The position numbers and the translations under genes were made by a program. From IMG/VR virus record IMGVR_UViG_3300031772_000190, positions 1-30,437 of that record: a stretch of 30,437 bases of DNA, one strand, 5' to 3'. Source of the stretch: a virus. Shown here one piece after another: positions 8,956 to 16,618 of the stretch (within the stretch, counting starts at the first letter, position 1; every line of letters begins with the position of its first letter). The notes beneath the pieces were generated by a model. It saw only the letters and a program-made list of their open reading frames with translations. It did not search any database and had not been told where the DNA came from.

Positions 8956-11280
8956 TTACTCCAGCACCTGGATGCCTTGGCTGCGCAGGATCCCGTAGGC
9001 GGAGGCCTCCGAGATTCCGGTCTTCTTCGCGGCGGCGCGGACGTCCTCGGCGGTGGCCTGCTTAGTGCGGAACTGCCGCGGCAGCAGAGTCTCCAGCCGA
9101 TAGAGGGCCTCTCCGGGACTCGTGCCCAACTCGGCGCCGATCGCGGCCATGCCCAGACGTTCGGGTGTGGTGCCCAGGCGCTGGGCTTCGCGTTTGACGT
9201 CCGCGATGGTCTTTACCGCGGCCGCGGCCCTGCGGATTTCCTCCTCCTTGGCCGCGCTTTCCCGCCGCTTGAGCTCGAGGTTCTCGCGGGCGATCTGTTC
9301 CTTGGTCTTGATCGGAGCCGGGATGAACTTCGGCGGGATGCTGTCGTCTTCGAACTCGAGCTGCTGATTGCCCTTCGGATCCAGCCCGAAACGGTAGGTG
9401 TAGGGCTTCTTGGAATCCCGCGGATTGAGTCCGGTGATCGCGAAAACGGTCCGGCCTCTCTCGTCGACCGCCGTGCCCACGATCTGCACGGTGCCCTCCC
9501 CTACTCCGTACAATTCCAGCAGCGCCTCTCTGTCGTACTCCGCCAGGGAGGAGCGCTCTTTGTCGGTGATCCAGCGCGTTTCGCTCTCGCGCCGCAGGCG
9601 GGCAGCCCGGGTGCGGCGGTCGAGGCGGCCGGCCTCGTCGGGCGCCGGGGTGATCTCTTTCTTGTAGGGGTTCAGCAGGCCGTCGACCATGTCCTCAACG
9701 TCCGTATCCTTGGGGGCCTTCGTGGCCTGGTAGACTGTCTGCAGCTTCTTGGAAAAGGCTTCTTTCACCTGCTGGCGGGTGAGGGTCATGTCCTTACCGC
9801 TGTTCTTCTCCGCGGCATCGAAGAACTTGTCGATGCGCTCCAGGGAATCAACGACCACCGGCTGGTAGTACACATCGGAGTTGGCGTAATTGAGGTAGCG
9901 GTTCATCACGGTTGGGCCCACCCAGAATTCTCCGGTGTCGGGATCCCGGAGCTGACTGATCCGCTGAAAGGCTTTGATCTTGTCGCTCTTCGTCTGCCAG
10001 GGCCGGCGCAGGACCTCGTCCATGGCCCGCAAGCCGGCGGGGGTGGTGCCATCATCTTCTCCGCCCCTACCCTCGGCGGCCATCAGGCGGTTTCCGTAAT
10101 TCTCCCAGAAAGTATAGGTCGAGGTGGTCATTCGGCCGGCGTAGTTATTCTCGCGATTGTACAGCGCTTTCAGCAGCGCCGCTCCGTTCTTGGGCTGGAC
10201 GTTGTTGATGATCAGCATCTCCTTATCTGCTTTCTCGTCTTCGATGCGGAGTTTCTCGTTGTAGTCGGCACGCACCATCTTCTCGGTCTGGCCGCGGTAG
10301 GGCATGGGGACGGCCTGCAGCACCGATTGCATGGCGGCCTCCGGGTCCTTGCCCCCGGTGATCTGCTCGTAAAACTGGGTCGTGGCCTGGTCTTGGAAAG
10401 TGGAGGCGACCTGGCCGGCAGCGCCGAGAGCTACCTTGCGGAAGTTCTCGGCCTGCTCTGCGTTGACCTCGCTGGCGCCTTCCCAGGAGGAGATCAGGTC
10501 CATGCCGGCGGCATAGCCCTGCGCCCCGACCGTCTCGCGCAGCCGCTTGCCCTGGATGCCCAGATCGTACTGTAGGAGGAGATCTCCGCGCATCGCGTTT
10601 TTTATGTCGGGGGTCAAACTCTGGGATCCGGATAGGGCGGCATCGACCAGGGCAAAGTTTTCATGCCGGATGGCCTGGTCCACCGAATGGGTGATGGACT
10701 GCTGGTCGATGCGGGAGATGTCCTGCAGGGCCTTGTTTTCGAGGGTATCGGTGGCGACGCGCTTGGCCGTGTCGTAGCTGGCATACAGTTGATCGAGAGC
10801 CCAGGATTTGATCTTGGGAAACATCTTGTATTCTTCCTCGATCTCCTGCTGCTGGGTGTTGAACCAGGCATCGAAGTCCCCTGTCTTCGCTCCGAGTTTC
10901 AAGGATCGATATTCTGTTCTTGTGGAAAGTTCCGCGGCCTGCTGTCCCTCCCCAGAAGAATAGGGGATCTCGGGACGACCCGGAATCGGTGTGCTGATGA
11001 TTTCGTAATCGTTATTGAAGACGAGCTCCCGGGCTTTCTGTTGGGCCACCTGATCCCTGGCCATAGCTCCTTTCTTGGCCTCTGCGAGTTTCACCCCGGT
11101 GACGGCCGCGACGATGGCCTCGCCGATCATTTCCGCGCCTTCGAGGACGAAACCGAGCGCCGCGACGCCGACGTCCTCCTTCCGGTGTTTCTCCGCGAGT
11201 TGCGTTCCCTTGGCCCCGCGCAGGGAATTGAAAGCGGAATAGATCGGGCTATAGTCGACTTGGAAAATTGGCAGCGCCAT
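8956..11280 (-). CDS. Internal virion protein, T7 gp15-like
   Basis: This 774-residue protein is close in length to T7 gp15 (747) and sits between a small gp14-like and a giant gp16-like protein, the usual order of the T7-type ejectosome. Its ATG shares one base with the stop of the upstream gene (TAATG). It is largely helical and charged, with an Ala/Gly-rich amphipathic segment at about 37-66, Gln-rich helices such as NTQQQEIEEEYK, a basic stretch at about 545-570 (RLDRRTRAARLRRESE), and a C-terminus with two HTH-like or helical-hairpin segments (AQRLGTTPERLG and AAKKTGISEASA). It should be packaged in the head and ejected to help form the DNA-translocation channel. The assignment rests on position, size and composition; I see no diagnostic catalytic motif. 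Confidence 0.7.
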   Translation of the reverse strand: MALPIFQVDYSPIYSAFNSLRGAKGTQLAEKHRKEDVGVAALGFVLEGAEMIGEAIVAAVTGVKLAEAKKGAMARDQVAQQKARELVFNNDYEIISTPIPGRPEIPYSSGEGQQAAELSTRTEYRSLKLGAKTGDFDAWFNTQQQEIEEEYKMFPKIKSWALDQLYASYDTAKRVATDTLENKALQDISRIDQQSITHSVDQAIRHENFALVDAALSGSQSLTPDIKNAMRGDLLLQYDLGIQGKRLRETVGAQGYAAGMDLISSWEGASEVNAEQAENFRKVALGAAGQVASTFQDQATTQFYEQITGGKDPEAAMQSVLQAVPMPYRGQTEKMVRADYNEKLRIEDEKADKEMLIINNVQPKNGAALLKALYNRENNYAGRMTTSTYTFWENYGNRLMAAEGRGGEDDGTTPAGLRAMDEVLRRPWQTKSDKIKAFQRISQLRDPDTGEFWVGPTVMNRYLNYANSDVYYQPVVVDSLERIDKFFDAAEKNSGKDMTLTRQQVKEAFSKKLQTVYQATKAPKDTDVEDMVDGLLNPYKKEITPAPDEAGRLDRRTRAARLRRESETRWITDKERSSLAEYDREALLELYGVGEGTVQIVGTAVDERGRTVFAITGLNPRDSKKPYTYRFGLDPKGNQQLEFEDDSIPPKFIPAPIKTKEQIARENLELKRRESAAKEEEIRRAAAAVKTIADVKREAQRLGTTPERLGMAAIGAELGTSPGEALYRLETLLPRQFRTKQATAEDVRAAAKKTGISEASAYGILRSQGIQVLE

Positions 11281-11792
11281 TATCGAACCCCCACTCTTCC
11301 CGGCCCAGAGACCTTCGATCCAATGGACGGCCGCCCGCCCAATCCCAGGACGTCTTCATAGGCTTCCTTGGCCACGTCCAAGTTCTCCAGGGTCGTGCCG
11401 TAGATATCGATCTGGCGCTGGGCGATCTCCTTCTGCGTCTCCACGAATCCTCCCACCTGCTGCTCCGCCTCCCCGCCGAGGGCCTGGCTGGTGGCAGCTC
11501 CTACCTGGCCGGTCAGCCCAGCGAGCACGTTGATGTTGCCGTAGTTCTGCAGCAGGGCGCGGTATTGAGTGTCAAATTCGATATCCCCGGTAGTGCCTCC
11601 CTGGATGGGTTGCAGCGCGGTGGGCATCTTCGCCAGGAATCCCTCGAGGGCGCCCTTCTTGGCTCCGGCTTCCGCGAGTTGGATATTAGTTTCTCCCAGG
11701 CCCAAGGTGGCCTGCAGCTTGAGTTCTTCCTTGCGCTGCTTTTGTTCTTTTCCGAACTTGAAGATGTTAAATGCCAGGTCCAGCAGACCCAT
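11280..11792 (-). CDS. Internal virion protein, T7 gp14-like
   Basis: A 170-residue protein (T7 gp14 is 196) located directly after the nozzle gene and before the two larger internal virion proteins. The N-terminus is hydrophobic (MGLLDLAFNIFKF) and followed by a basic, Lys/Gln-rich helix. The middle is Ala/Gly/Gln-rich and lacks Cys. Such a small amphipathic protein would fit the outer-membrane component of a T7-type ejection channel. The ATG at 11792 lies 1 base after the nozzle stop and is preceded by GGAGG within the end of the nozzle gene, suggesting coupled translation. The C-terminal codon overlaps the next gene by one base. Function is inferred from synteny. Confidence 0.65.
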   Translation of the reverse strand: MGLLDLAFNIFKFGKEQKQRKEELKLQATLGLGETNIQLAEAGAKKGALEGFLAKMPTALQPIQGGTTGDIEFDTQYRALLQNYGNINVLAGLTGQVGAATSQALGGEAEQQVGGFVETQKEIAQRQIDIYGTTLENLDVAKEAYEDVLGLGGRPSIGSKVSGPGRVGVR

Positions 11793-11793
11793 C

Positions 11794-13557
11794 TCATGCC
11801 TCCACCGGTGCTAAGCGCGTGATCATGCCCAGCACCGTCAGCGGAAATGGTTCATCTTGCACGATCGTGATCGTGCCGTCCGGGCTGATATTGCCGGCCA
11901 GGGGAATCTCATAGTCTCCGGTAAACGGCGCCGGCCCTTCTCCCAGCGGCTGGTCCGGGAGGCCCGTATAAACGATCTTCTGCAGGCTGTCGAGGTCCGC
12001 GCCCACCTTGCCGGCGTAGCTGTTGTACATCCGCAGGATGGTCTGTACGACCTGCTTCTTCTTTCCTTGCCAGGTGAAGTTGGCCTGCAGCTCGGGCCGG
12101 GTGGGGGTGACTTCCATCGCGCCGCTGCCGACCGGCAAGGGCAGGCCGACATGAATCTTGGTAAAGGTCTTGGCGTAGACGGCTTGGCCGCCGGAAACCA
12201 CAACTGCCGGCATGCTGGCGCCGTCCGCGATCGCGTGAACGGTCTTTCCCTCCAGGTGCCCCAGGCCGCTGACGGTGTCGGTCTCGGCGCCGACCCAGCG
12301 GATCCCGGAATCGACGTAATGGATCTCGCTAAAATCGTCGTCTTCCAGGATCCGGATGTGCTCGATGCAGTACTTCGTGCCGCGTTTTATTTCCAGCCAC
12401 AGGATGTCTCCGGAGGGGGTGCGCATGACCGCGGCGCTCTCTAAGGTTCCGCTATCGGCAGGGTACTGCCGACCAAATCCCACATAGGTGGTCCCGGCCT
12501 GCTCCTGGTCGAAGGTGGCGCTGACCAGTACTCCATCCGTGCGAACGGCAAAGAGGATGCTGTGGGGGCTGATCATCGCGGCGAGCTGCTTCACGCCGGG
12601 TTTCAGGATGTGATCGTGTTCCCGGGTGACGTCGACGTCCATCAAGCCGCCTCCCTCCTGCGAGTAGGCCAGAAGATGAAGGCTGGGCGAGGGCGCCCCG
12701 ACATAGAGGACGTAGTTTTTCAACTTCGCTGCCTGCAGGGTCGCAACGCCTTCGTAGCCGATGGCGTCCAGGTAGAAACTGCCGGCGGTGGGGAAGCCTC
12801 CCGCGTCGGCGTAGGTGCTTTGGTCCAACCCTGCCACCACACGTTTGTGGGCCTCCGCCCAGCGGATCCGGCTGCCCAGGCCGTCGGTGGCGAATCCTAT
12901 AATGGCGTCGTCGGGGTTGGTCCCGGTAGTGAAATCCGTCAGGCGATAGATTCCAGTAGCCGCATTCGGGGCCCGGCTCACGAAATAAGTCTCTGTTTCG
13001 TTGTCCGTAGCTGCCAACATCAGCCGGGCAGCGACGACTGCGATCACCGATGGGTAATCCCCGGTCGCCGAGAAGGTGCGAGCCCCGGTGAAGGTCGGGG
13101 TACTGATAGCCAGGGGGGCCGGGCTGCTCTCGGCGATCTTCTGCACCAGATGGTTGTGGTGGACGATCCACAGCTCCCCGTTGATCACTTTCATCTGGGC
13201 TTCGAATAGTTCCGCCTCAAGAAGGGTGTGGGCCAGGGTGAAGTCCGCGGCCGAGTATTGCAGCTTGGTAAAATCGGATTTCCAGAACTGGACGATCAGG
13301 TTGCTGAACTCACAGGTGTAGATGGCTCCACTCTTGGCTGGGAAAAAGAACAGCAGGCCTTTCTTCGTGCCGCTCGAGTAGCCGTAGCCGTCGAAGTAGG
13401 TCCCCGGAAAGCGCCGGAAGCCTCCCCCCGGCATGGGGAGGGCGTTCTTCATGGTGCGGCATCCGGTCTGGTAGGCGATGCTGTCGACTCGGGCTTCCTG
13501 TTTCGGACTGATCTCCCCGGATCCCAGGTTATTAGTGAGCGTGGTGAGCTGCTGCAT
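11794..13557 (-). CDS. Tail tubular protein B / tail nozzle protein, T7 gp12-like
   Basis: This 587-residue, beta-rich protein follows tail tubular protein A, as in T7-type phages. The N-terminus (LGSGEISP then a Cys-containing NALPMPGGGFRRFPGT) matches the start of podovirus nozzle proteins, where the chain describes surface properties and uses FRRPGT-like motifs. Near residue 430 there is GLGHLEGKTVHAIADG, the conserved signature of this family, followed by a T7-nozzle-like C-terminal domain containing VGLP. It would form the distal tube through which DNA leaves the tail. It is shorter than T7 gp12 (794). The ATG is 3 bases after the upstream stop and has GAGG in register. I am confident of the family, less so of the exact subgroup. 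Confidence 0.85.
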   Translation of the reverse strand: MQQLTTLTNNLGSGEISPKQEARVDSIAYQTGCRTMKNALPMPGGGFRRFPGTYFDGYGYSSGTKKGLLFFFPAKSGAIYTCEFSNLIVQFWKSDFTKLQYSAADFTLAHTLLEAELFEAQMKVINGELWIVHHNHLVQKIAESSPAPLAISTPTFTGARTFSATGDYPSVIAVVAARLMLAATDNETETYFVSRAPNAATGIYRLTDFTTGTNPDDAIIGFATDGLGSRIRWAEAHKRVVAGLDQSTYADAGGFPTAGSFYLDAIGYEGVATLQAAKLKNYVLYVGAPSPSLHLLAYSQEGGGLMDVDVTREHDHILKPGVKQLAAMISPHSILFAVRTDGVLVSATFDQEQAGTTYVGFGRQYPADSGTLESAAVMRTPSGDILWLEIKRGTKYCIEHIRILEDDDFSEIHYVDSGIRWVGAETDTVSGLGHLEGKTVHAIADGASMPAVVVSGGQAVYAKTFTKIHVGLPLPVGSGAMEVTPTRPELQANFTWQGKKKQVVQTILRMYNSYAGKVGADLDSLQKIVYTGLPDQPLGEGPAPFTGDYEIPLAGNISPDGTITIVQDEPFPLTVLGMITRLAPVEA

Positions 13558-13560
13558 GCT

Positions 13561-14139
13561 CTACCTCTGCTCGTCCCAATACTGGGGCGGTTCTTCCTGC
13601 TGTCTGGCCGATGCATCCGCGGCCTCGGCCAGGTCTCTCTTGTCTTTCCAGAGCGCCAGGACGATTGCCTTGCGCTCGTCGGAGCTGGCCAGGGGAATGC
13701 TAAGGAGTATGGCCAGCCAGACCTCGATGGCCTGGCGCAGGTAGGCTGGCAGCTTGCTGGGATCCGCCGGCCGGGCGATGTACCGCAGAAAGGCTTCCTC
13801 CGCGTCAGTGGCCAGGCGGTCCTGTTCGATAGCCCAGGTGGCGCCGCCCACGTCAACGGAATCGCGGACCATCATGCGGATGTAATCGCCGGGGAGCTGG
13901 TAATAGTAGGCGAAGCCGTAGGCTGGCGCTTCAGTCAGGCGTTCCAGCTTCAGCCGCTTCGTGGCCGCCTGCCAATCGATTACGCCGTAGACGTCTTCGA
14001 TGGCGCGGCCCATGAACTGCTGGCAGGAATTGGCCAGGGCGCTCCCGTCCAGGAGGTTGTTGATCCTTTTGCTTCCCAGATGTGAGAGCGCCTGATTGGC
14101 GACGTCCGTCCAGCCCGAAGGGTAGACGAAATCAGCCAT
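13561..14139 (-). CDS. Tail tubular protein A / head-tail adaptor, T7 gp11-like
   Basis: This 192-residue protein is almost the same length as T7 gp11 (196). The N-terminus SGWTDVANQALSHLGSKRI at residues 8-26 and the later YYYQLPGDYIRM at 78-89 match the helical adaptor family in which about 12 copies form a ring between portal and nozzle. The C-terminus is charged and Gln/Glu-rich. It sits just upstream of the nozzle gene (3-base gap) and 12 bases after the preceding gene. Its own ribosome binding site is weak (GGAA), so translation may depend on readthrough from upstream or on coupling. Confidence 0.85.
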   Translation of the reverse strand: MADFVYPSGWTDVANQALSHLGSKRINNLLDGSALANSCQQFMGRAIEDVYGVIDWQAATKRLKLERLTEAPAYGFAYYYQLPGDYIRMMVRDSVDVGGATWAIEQDRLATDAEEAFLRYIARPADPSKLPAYLRQAIEVWLAILLSIPLASSDERKAIVLALWKDKRDLAEAADASARQQEEPPQYWDEQR

Positions 14140-14151
14140 GGTGTTCCGGCT

Positions 14152-14625
14152 TTAGGCGCCGGGTGCGGCCTGCGCCAGCTTCTCGGCGATCTGTGCCTTG
14201 GTGAGGCCCGTGGTCTTGATGCCCTTCTTCTCGGCCAACGCCTCGAGTTCCGATCGGGTAACGGGCTTAGCCTGGCCCTCCGTGGCGGGCCCGCTGTAGG
14301 GCGGTGTGCCGGATTGGGTGGCCGCCTCTGTGGTCTTGTCCGCTTCCGCCACCTTCTCCTCCTTGGCCTGCTCCAGTTTGTGCAGCCGATCGCTCAGGCC
14401 CTCACGCTCCTCGGCGTTCAGGTTCGTGAGGTTCTTGGCCAGCTCATCCAGGGGATCCGCGCTCGGCGCGGAGGGCTCCGCGAGCTCGGGTTGCAGGGCG
14501 CGGAGGTGGTGCATCTGCCGGCTGGCGGTGATGCGCTTCACTTCGGAGGGTTCCAGGTCATAGACTTCGCCCTCGTAGTACAGGCGGTCGTTGAAGAATC
14601 TGTCGTTGCAAAGATAACGTGCCAT
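14152..14625 (-). CDS. Unknown phage protein with C-terminal HeH/SAP-like motif
   Basis: A 157-residue protein. The start at 14625 (MARYLCNDRF) is chosen because AAGGAG lies 6 bases upstream; the frame is open far beyond it, but the upstream part would read through the terminator and the cement gene. Residues 1-45 are aromatic and charged (RFFNDRLYYEGEVYDLEPSE). Residues 55-105 are a likely coiled coil with Asn, Glu and Lys. Residues 124-153 (RSELEALAEKKGIKTTGLTK and following) resemble a HeH/SAP-type helix-extended-loop-helix, often DNA-binding. It is the first gene after the terminator downstream of the capsid pair and precedes the head-tail adaptor, which hints at a head-completion or connector role. 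That role is inference. Confidence 0.7.
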   Translation of the reverse strand: MARYLCNDRFFNDRLYYEGEVYDLEPSEVKRITASRQMHHLRALQPELAEPSAPSADPLDELAKNLTNLNAEEREGLSDRLHKLEQAKEEKVAEADKTTEAATQSGTPPYSGPATEGQAKPVTRSELEALAEKKGIKTTGLTKAQIAEKLAQAAPGA

Positions 14626-14640
14626 AGGGGTCTCCTTCTG

Positions 14641-14671
14641 TAAAAATGCCCCGGGCGTCATTGCCCGGGGC
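14641..14671 (-). terminator. Rho-independent terminator after the capsid genes
   Basis: On the minus strand a perfect 9-bp stem (GCCCCGGGC / GCCCGGGGC) closes a 6-base loop and is followed directly by ATTTTTA. It lies between the probable cement protein and the tail genes. Partial readthrough would give more capsid than tail transcripts. On the plus strand the hairpin is followed by a T-rich but interrupted run, so it may act weakly in that direction too. Confidence 0.9.
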
Positions 14672-14696
14672 TTGTTCTCTTTCTTCCGGCTCCTCT

Positions 14697-15143
14697 TTAC
14701 ACGTTGTCGATCGGCCCATACTCGAGGTGAGCGTGGACCACTTTCGCCGTGAAGGTGCCGGAACTCTTCGGGGTGGCGCCTGCGCGCATGTACCGGGACC
14801 AGTAATGCGGCAACGGGAGCACCCAGGCCACGCCCTTTACGGGCGCGACGCCCAGCACGGTATCGACCTGGGGGCCGGTGATGTGCTTGGTCGTGCTGTT
14901 TATGGTCGGATCGCTCGTGACGAAGGGGATGAACCCATCGGTCGAGACGAAATCGGCCTTTGCGGTGAACACTACCTCCGGACCTTCCATGGAGCTCCGG
15001 TGAAACAGGGTAACCCCCGCGTTCGCTTTGAACCGCAGGGCCCTGGCGTCGATGGTGTTCCAATCCAGCTCGTCGGCGCTGTAAACGTCGGTGTCCTTGG
15101 TGGCGAGGGAGATATCGCCGAATCCTTCCAGTGTGCTTCTCAT
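14697..15143 (-). CDS. Probable capsid cement/decoration protein
   Basis: A 148-residue beta-rich protein directly downstream of the major capsid gene (12-base gap), with GGAGG 7 bases before ATG. Residues near 30-40 (IDARALRFKANAGV) and the C-terminal part with GVAWVLPLPHYWSRYMRAG, then FTAKVVHAHLEYGP, resemble capsid decoration proteins of the Bbp16 type encoded beside the BPP-1 capsid protein. It would stabilise the expanded head. Its location between capsid and a strong terminator implies high expression. The structural role is likely; the exact family is moderately sure. Confidence 0.65.
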   Translation of the reverse strand: MRSTLEGFGDISLATKDTDVYSADELDWNTIDARALRFKANAGVTLFHRSSMEGPEVVFTAKADFVSTDGFIPFVTSDPTINSTTKHITGPQVDTVLGVAPVKGVAWVLPLPHYWSRYMRAGATPKSSGTFTAKVVHAHLEYGPIDNV

Positions 15144-15155
15144 GGCCTTTCCTCC

Positions 15156-16127
15156 TTATGCCGCCACCGTGGCTTCGGTGTCGATCAGGGCCTCCATCAT
15201 CCGTAGCGGGATGCCCGCGATCCGGGTGATGGGCCCGTAGCCCTCGAGTTCGACGACGCTGAACCAGACGTTGGTCTTGGCATAGGCGTCGTTGTCGATC
15301 TGGGCTTTCAGGGTGCGGTTGCAAAAGGCCACGGCGTTCTGCCCCACCATGGGCAGATAGTTCTTCGCCTTGATGAAGGTAGCGGGGCTGAAAATGTTGG
15401 AGGCCCCGGCCGTCTCGATGTTGGCGATGCGCTGCAGCGCCCGGTCGTCCCGGAGCACCATCGCGGCCCAGATCTCGTAGTGCCGGCACCAGGCCCACAT
15501 GCTGCCGGTTCCCGTGGGGATCGGAACCAGATGCCTGCCGCGGTCCTCGTTGACCAGGCCAACGGCCGCGTCCTGCGGATATGCCAGGAAGAAGCCGCGC
15601 TTGGAGAACTCGAACAGCAGGATGGAGCTGGTATCTCCGCCAGATCCGCCGGCTGCCCAGGTTCTACCGGCGACGAGCTTGTTTCTCCGGCGGGTGATGC
15701 TCTTGAAGGAATCGGGATAATCGCCCTCGTTGTTGTACACGAGTTGCGTCATCCAGTCCTGCGTGAGCCCTTCCAGGTTCATCGCGTCCTCGGAATCCCG
15801 GACCTTATAGGCGTCCTGCACTCCGCGGAAAACGCGCTCATCGACCTGGCTGTCGCCCTCGTACATCTTGACGGGCTCCGTGATCAGGTCGGCCTGGCTG
15901 GCGATTGCGGTGATCGCAGCATACGCCTTGGAGAAGGCGCCTTTGCCCAGGCGTTTGGCCTGGAGCTGCTTGTTGTAGATACCGTGCGTGGAGGGATACC
16001 AGGGGACTTCGTCGATGAATTCGTTGATCTGGCCGAGCTCCCCAAGAACCGCGGCCGCGTCGTCGAATCCCTCTCTCTTGGCAGTTTCCGCCCACGTCAG
16101 GTTCTGGTTGTTGACAATGACACCCAT
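15156..16127 (-). CDS. Major capsid protein
   Basis: This 323-residue protein starts MGVIVNNQNLTW. ATG at 16127 is chosen over ATG at 16133 because AGGAG (16134-16138) lies 6 bases before the former and directly abuts the latter. The N-terminal pattern NLTWAETAKR, then INEFIDEVPW, is typical of the major capsid proteins of BPP-1-like and related podoviruses, and the gene follows the scaffold in the usual order. The middle carries GLTQDWMTQLVYNN and FSKRGFFLAYPQD; the C-terminus carries NYLPMVGQNAVAFCNRTLK. It should form the HK97-fold shell. It has its own non-coding leader with hairpins and is followed by the cement gene and a terminator. Confidence 0.88.
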   Translation of the reverse strand: MGVIVNNQNLTWAETAKREGFDDAAAVLGELGQINEFIDEVPWYPSTHGIYNKQLQAKRLGKGAFSKAYAAITAIASQADLITEPVKMYEGDSQVDERVFRGVQDAYKVRDSEDAMNLEGLTQDWMTQLVYNNEGDYPDSFKSITRRRNKLVAGRTWAAGGSGGDTSSILLFEFSKRGFFLAYPQDAAVGLVNEDRGRHLVPIPTGTGSMWAWCRHYEIWAAMVLRDDRALQRIANIETAGASNIFSPATFIKAKNYLPMVGQNAVAFCNRTLKAQIDNDAYAKTNVWFSVVELEGYGPITRIAGIPLRMMEALIDTEATVAA

Positions 16128-16133
16128 TGCCAT

Positions 16134-16138
16134 CTCCT
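16134..16138 (-). promoter_or_regulatory. Ribosome binding site deciding the capsid start
   Basis: AGGAG on the minus strand is immediately followed by ATGGCA and then ATG. Zero spacing rules against the first ATG, and 6-base spacing supports the second, so the capsid protein should begin at 16127. Confidence 0.75.
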
Positions 16139-16280
16139 GACTTCAAGTGTGGTGCGGGTTCGGGTCTGGCGGGTTCGGCCGTCCTGTCCCCTGGTCGGGT
16201 GTCCCCTTACTCCCTGCCCGGTTTCGTGGGACGGCTCGTATCAGGTCTATTTTCGGCGCGTCCGTTCCCAGCCTTCCGCT

Positions 16281-16303
16281 GGTCACTGGCGCGTGACCTT
16301 TTT
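16281..16303 (+). terminator. Terminator-like hairpin oriented on the plus strand
   Basis: GGTCAC and GTGACC form a perfect 6-bp stem around a 6-base loop and are followed on the plus strand by TTTTT. In the direction of the genes the same hairpin is preceded by AAAAA and has no U tract, so it would not terminate late transcription. The stem is short, so this is only a candidate for stopping antisense transcription. Confidence 0.35.
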
Positions 16304-16341
16304 GGAGGAGGGACCGCTCAACGAGCGGCTGTCCCCCCTCC
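16304..16341 (-). other. Long bulged hairpin upstream of the capsid gene
   Basis: On the minus strand an 11-bp arm (GGAGGGGGGAC / GTCCCTCCTCC, one mismatch) encloses a 3-base bulge and a perfect CGCTC-GTT-GAGCG inner hairpin. No T tract follows. One arm contains a ribosome-binding-like GGAGG that would be buried in the stem. It could be an RNase III-type processing site or a stabilising structure. Confidence 0.65.
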
Positions 16342-16349
16342 GGCTAACG

Positions 16350-16382
16350 TATCGTCATCTCGTCCTATCAGAGGTGACGATA
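16350..16382 (-). other. 12-bp inverted repeat just after the Pro/Ala-rich gene
   Basis: The arms TATCGTCATCTC and GAGGTGACGATA (plus strand) flank a 9-base loop and pair at 11 of 12 positions, with the twelfth a U-G wobble in a plus-strand RNA and a C-A mismatch in a minus-strand RNA. It starts 5 bases after the TGA of the upstream gene. No T tract follows in either direction. It could be a protein-binding operator or an mRNA hairpin. Confidence 0.6.
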
Positions 16383-16387
16383 ACTTG

Positions 16388-16618
16388 TCAAGTCTTGCGC
16401 TCACCGAATGTTTTCTTGAACTGATCGCCATAGGTGTGGATGGTCTTGCCTGCGGGTTTCTGTGGCAACGGTTTGCCGTCTTCTCCCAGGGCCGGGGCGG
16501 CTGCGGGTGGCGTGGCCGGGGGAGTCGCCGGCGGAGTGATTGGGGGCGCTGCCGGCGGGGTGTTCGGCGCGGGCTTGGGAAGATGGGCGAGAATGTCGTC
16601 GAGTAGGTCCATCATCAT
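16388..16618 (-). CDS. Small Pro/Ala/Thr-rich protein between scaffold and capsid
   Basis: A 76-residue protein starting with three Met codons (ATGATGATG); the first overlaps the scaffold stop as ATGA. Residues 4-14 form an acidic amphipathic helix (DLLDDILAHL). Residues 15-45 are a Pro-rich linker with repeats of TPPA, and the C-terminus is basic (FKKTFGERK). The scaffold also ends in a basic segment with TFGKRPQKG, so the two C-termini look alike. A head-assembly accessory role, perhaps a second capsid-binding scaffold-like protein, is a guess from position and this tail similarity. Confidence 0.65.
   Translation of the reverse strand: MMMDLLDDILAHLPKPAPNTPPAAPPITPPATPPATPPAAAPALGEDGKPLPQKPAGKTIHTYGDQFKKTFGERKT

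Larger units (their letters stand above)
16128..16387 (-). other. Non-coding leader of the capsid gene with three hairpins
   Basis: These 260 bases between the small Pro/Ala-rich gene and the capsid gene form the longest gap in the window, and no convincing gene is present. They contain three inverted repeats (16281-16298, 16304-16341, 16350-16382) in the half furthest from the capsid start. I see no clear sigma-70 promoter. Regulation of capsid mRNA by processing, stabilisation or attenuation is an inference. Confidence 0.6.

Noticed and set aside
7846-10575. Very long open frame on the plus strand (about 909 codons), with others such as 4318-6318 and 1588-2487
   Set aside because: They are antisense shadows of high-GC minus-strand genes with clear protein families, and their products are Leu/Gly/Val/Arg-rich with no recognisable domain.
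14626-15498. N-terminal extension of the HeH/SAP-like gene
   Set aside because: It would read through the capsid and cement genes and the terminator in a shadow frame; the start at 14625 has a strong ribosome binding site.
16128-16387. Sigma-70 promoter in the capsid leader
   Set aside because: TTGAGC and AT-containing stretches exist, but I found no pair with acceptable spacing and match.
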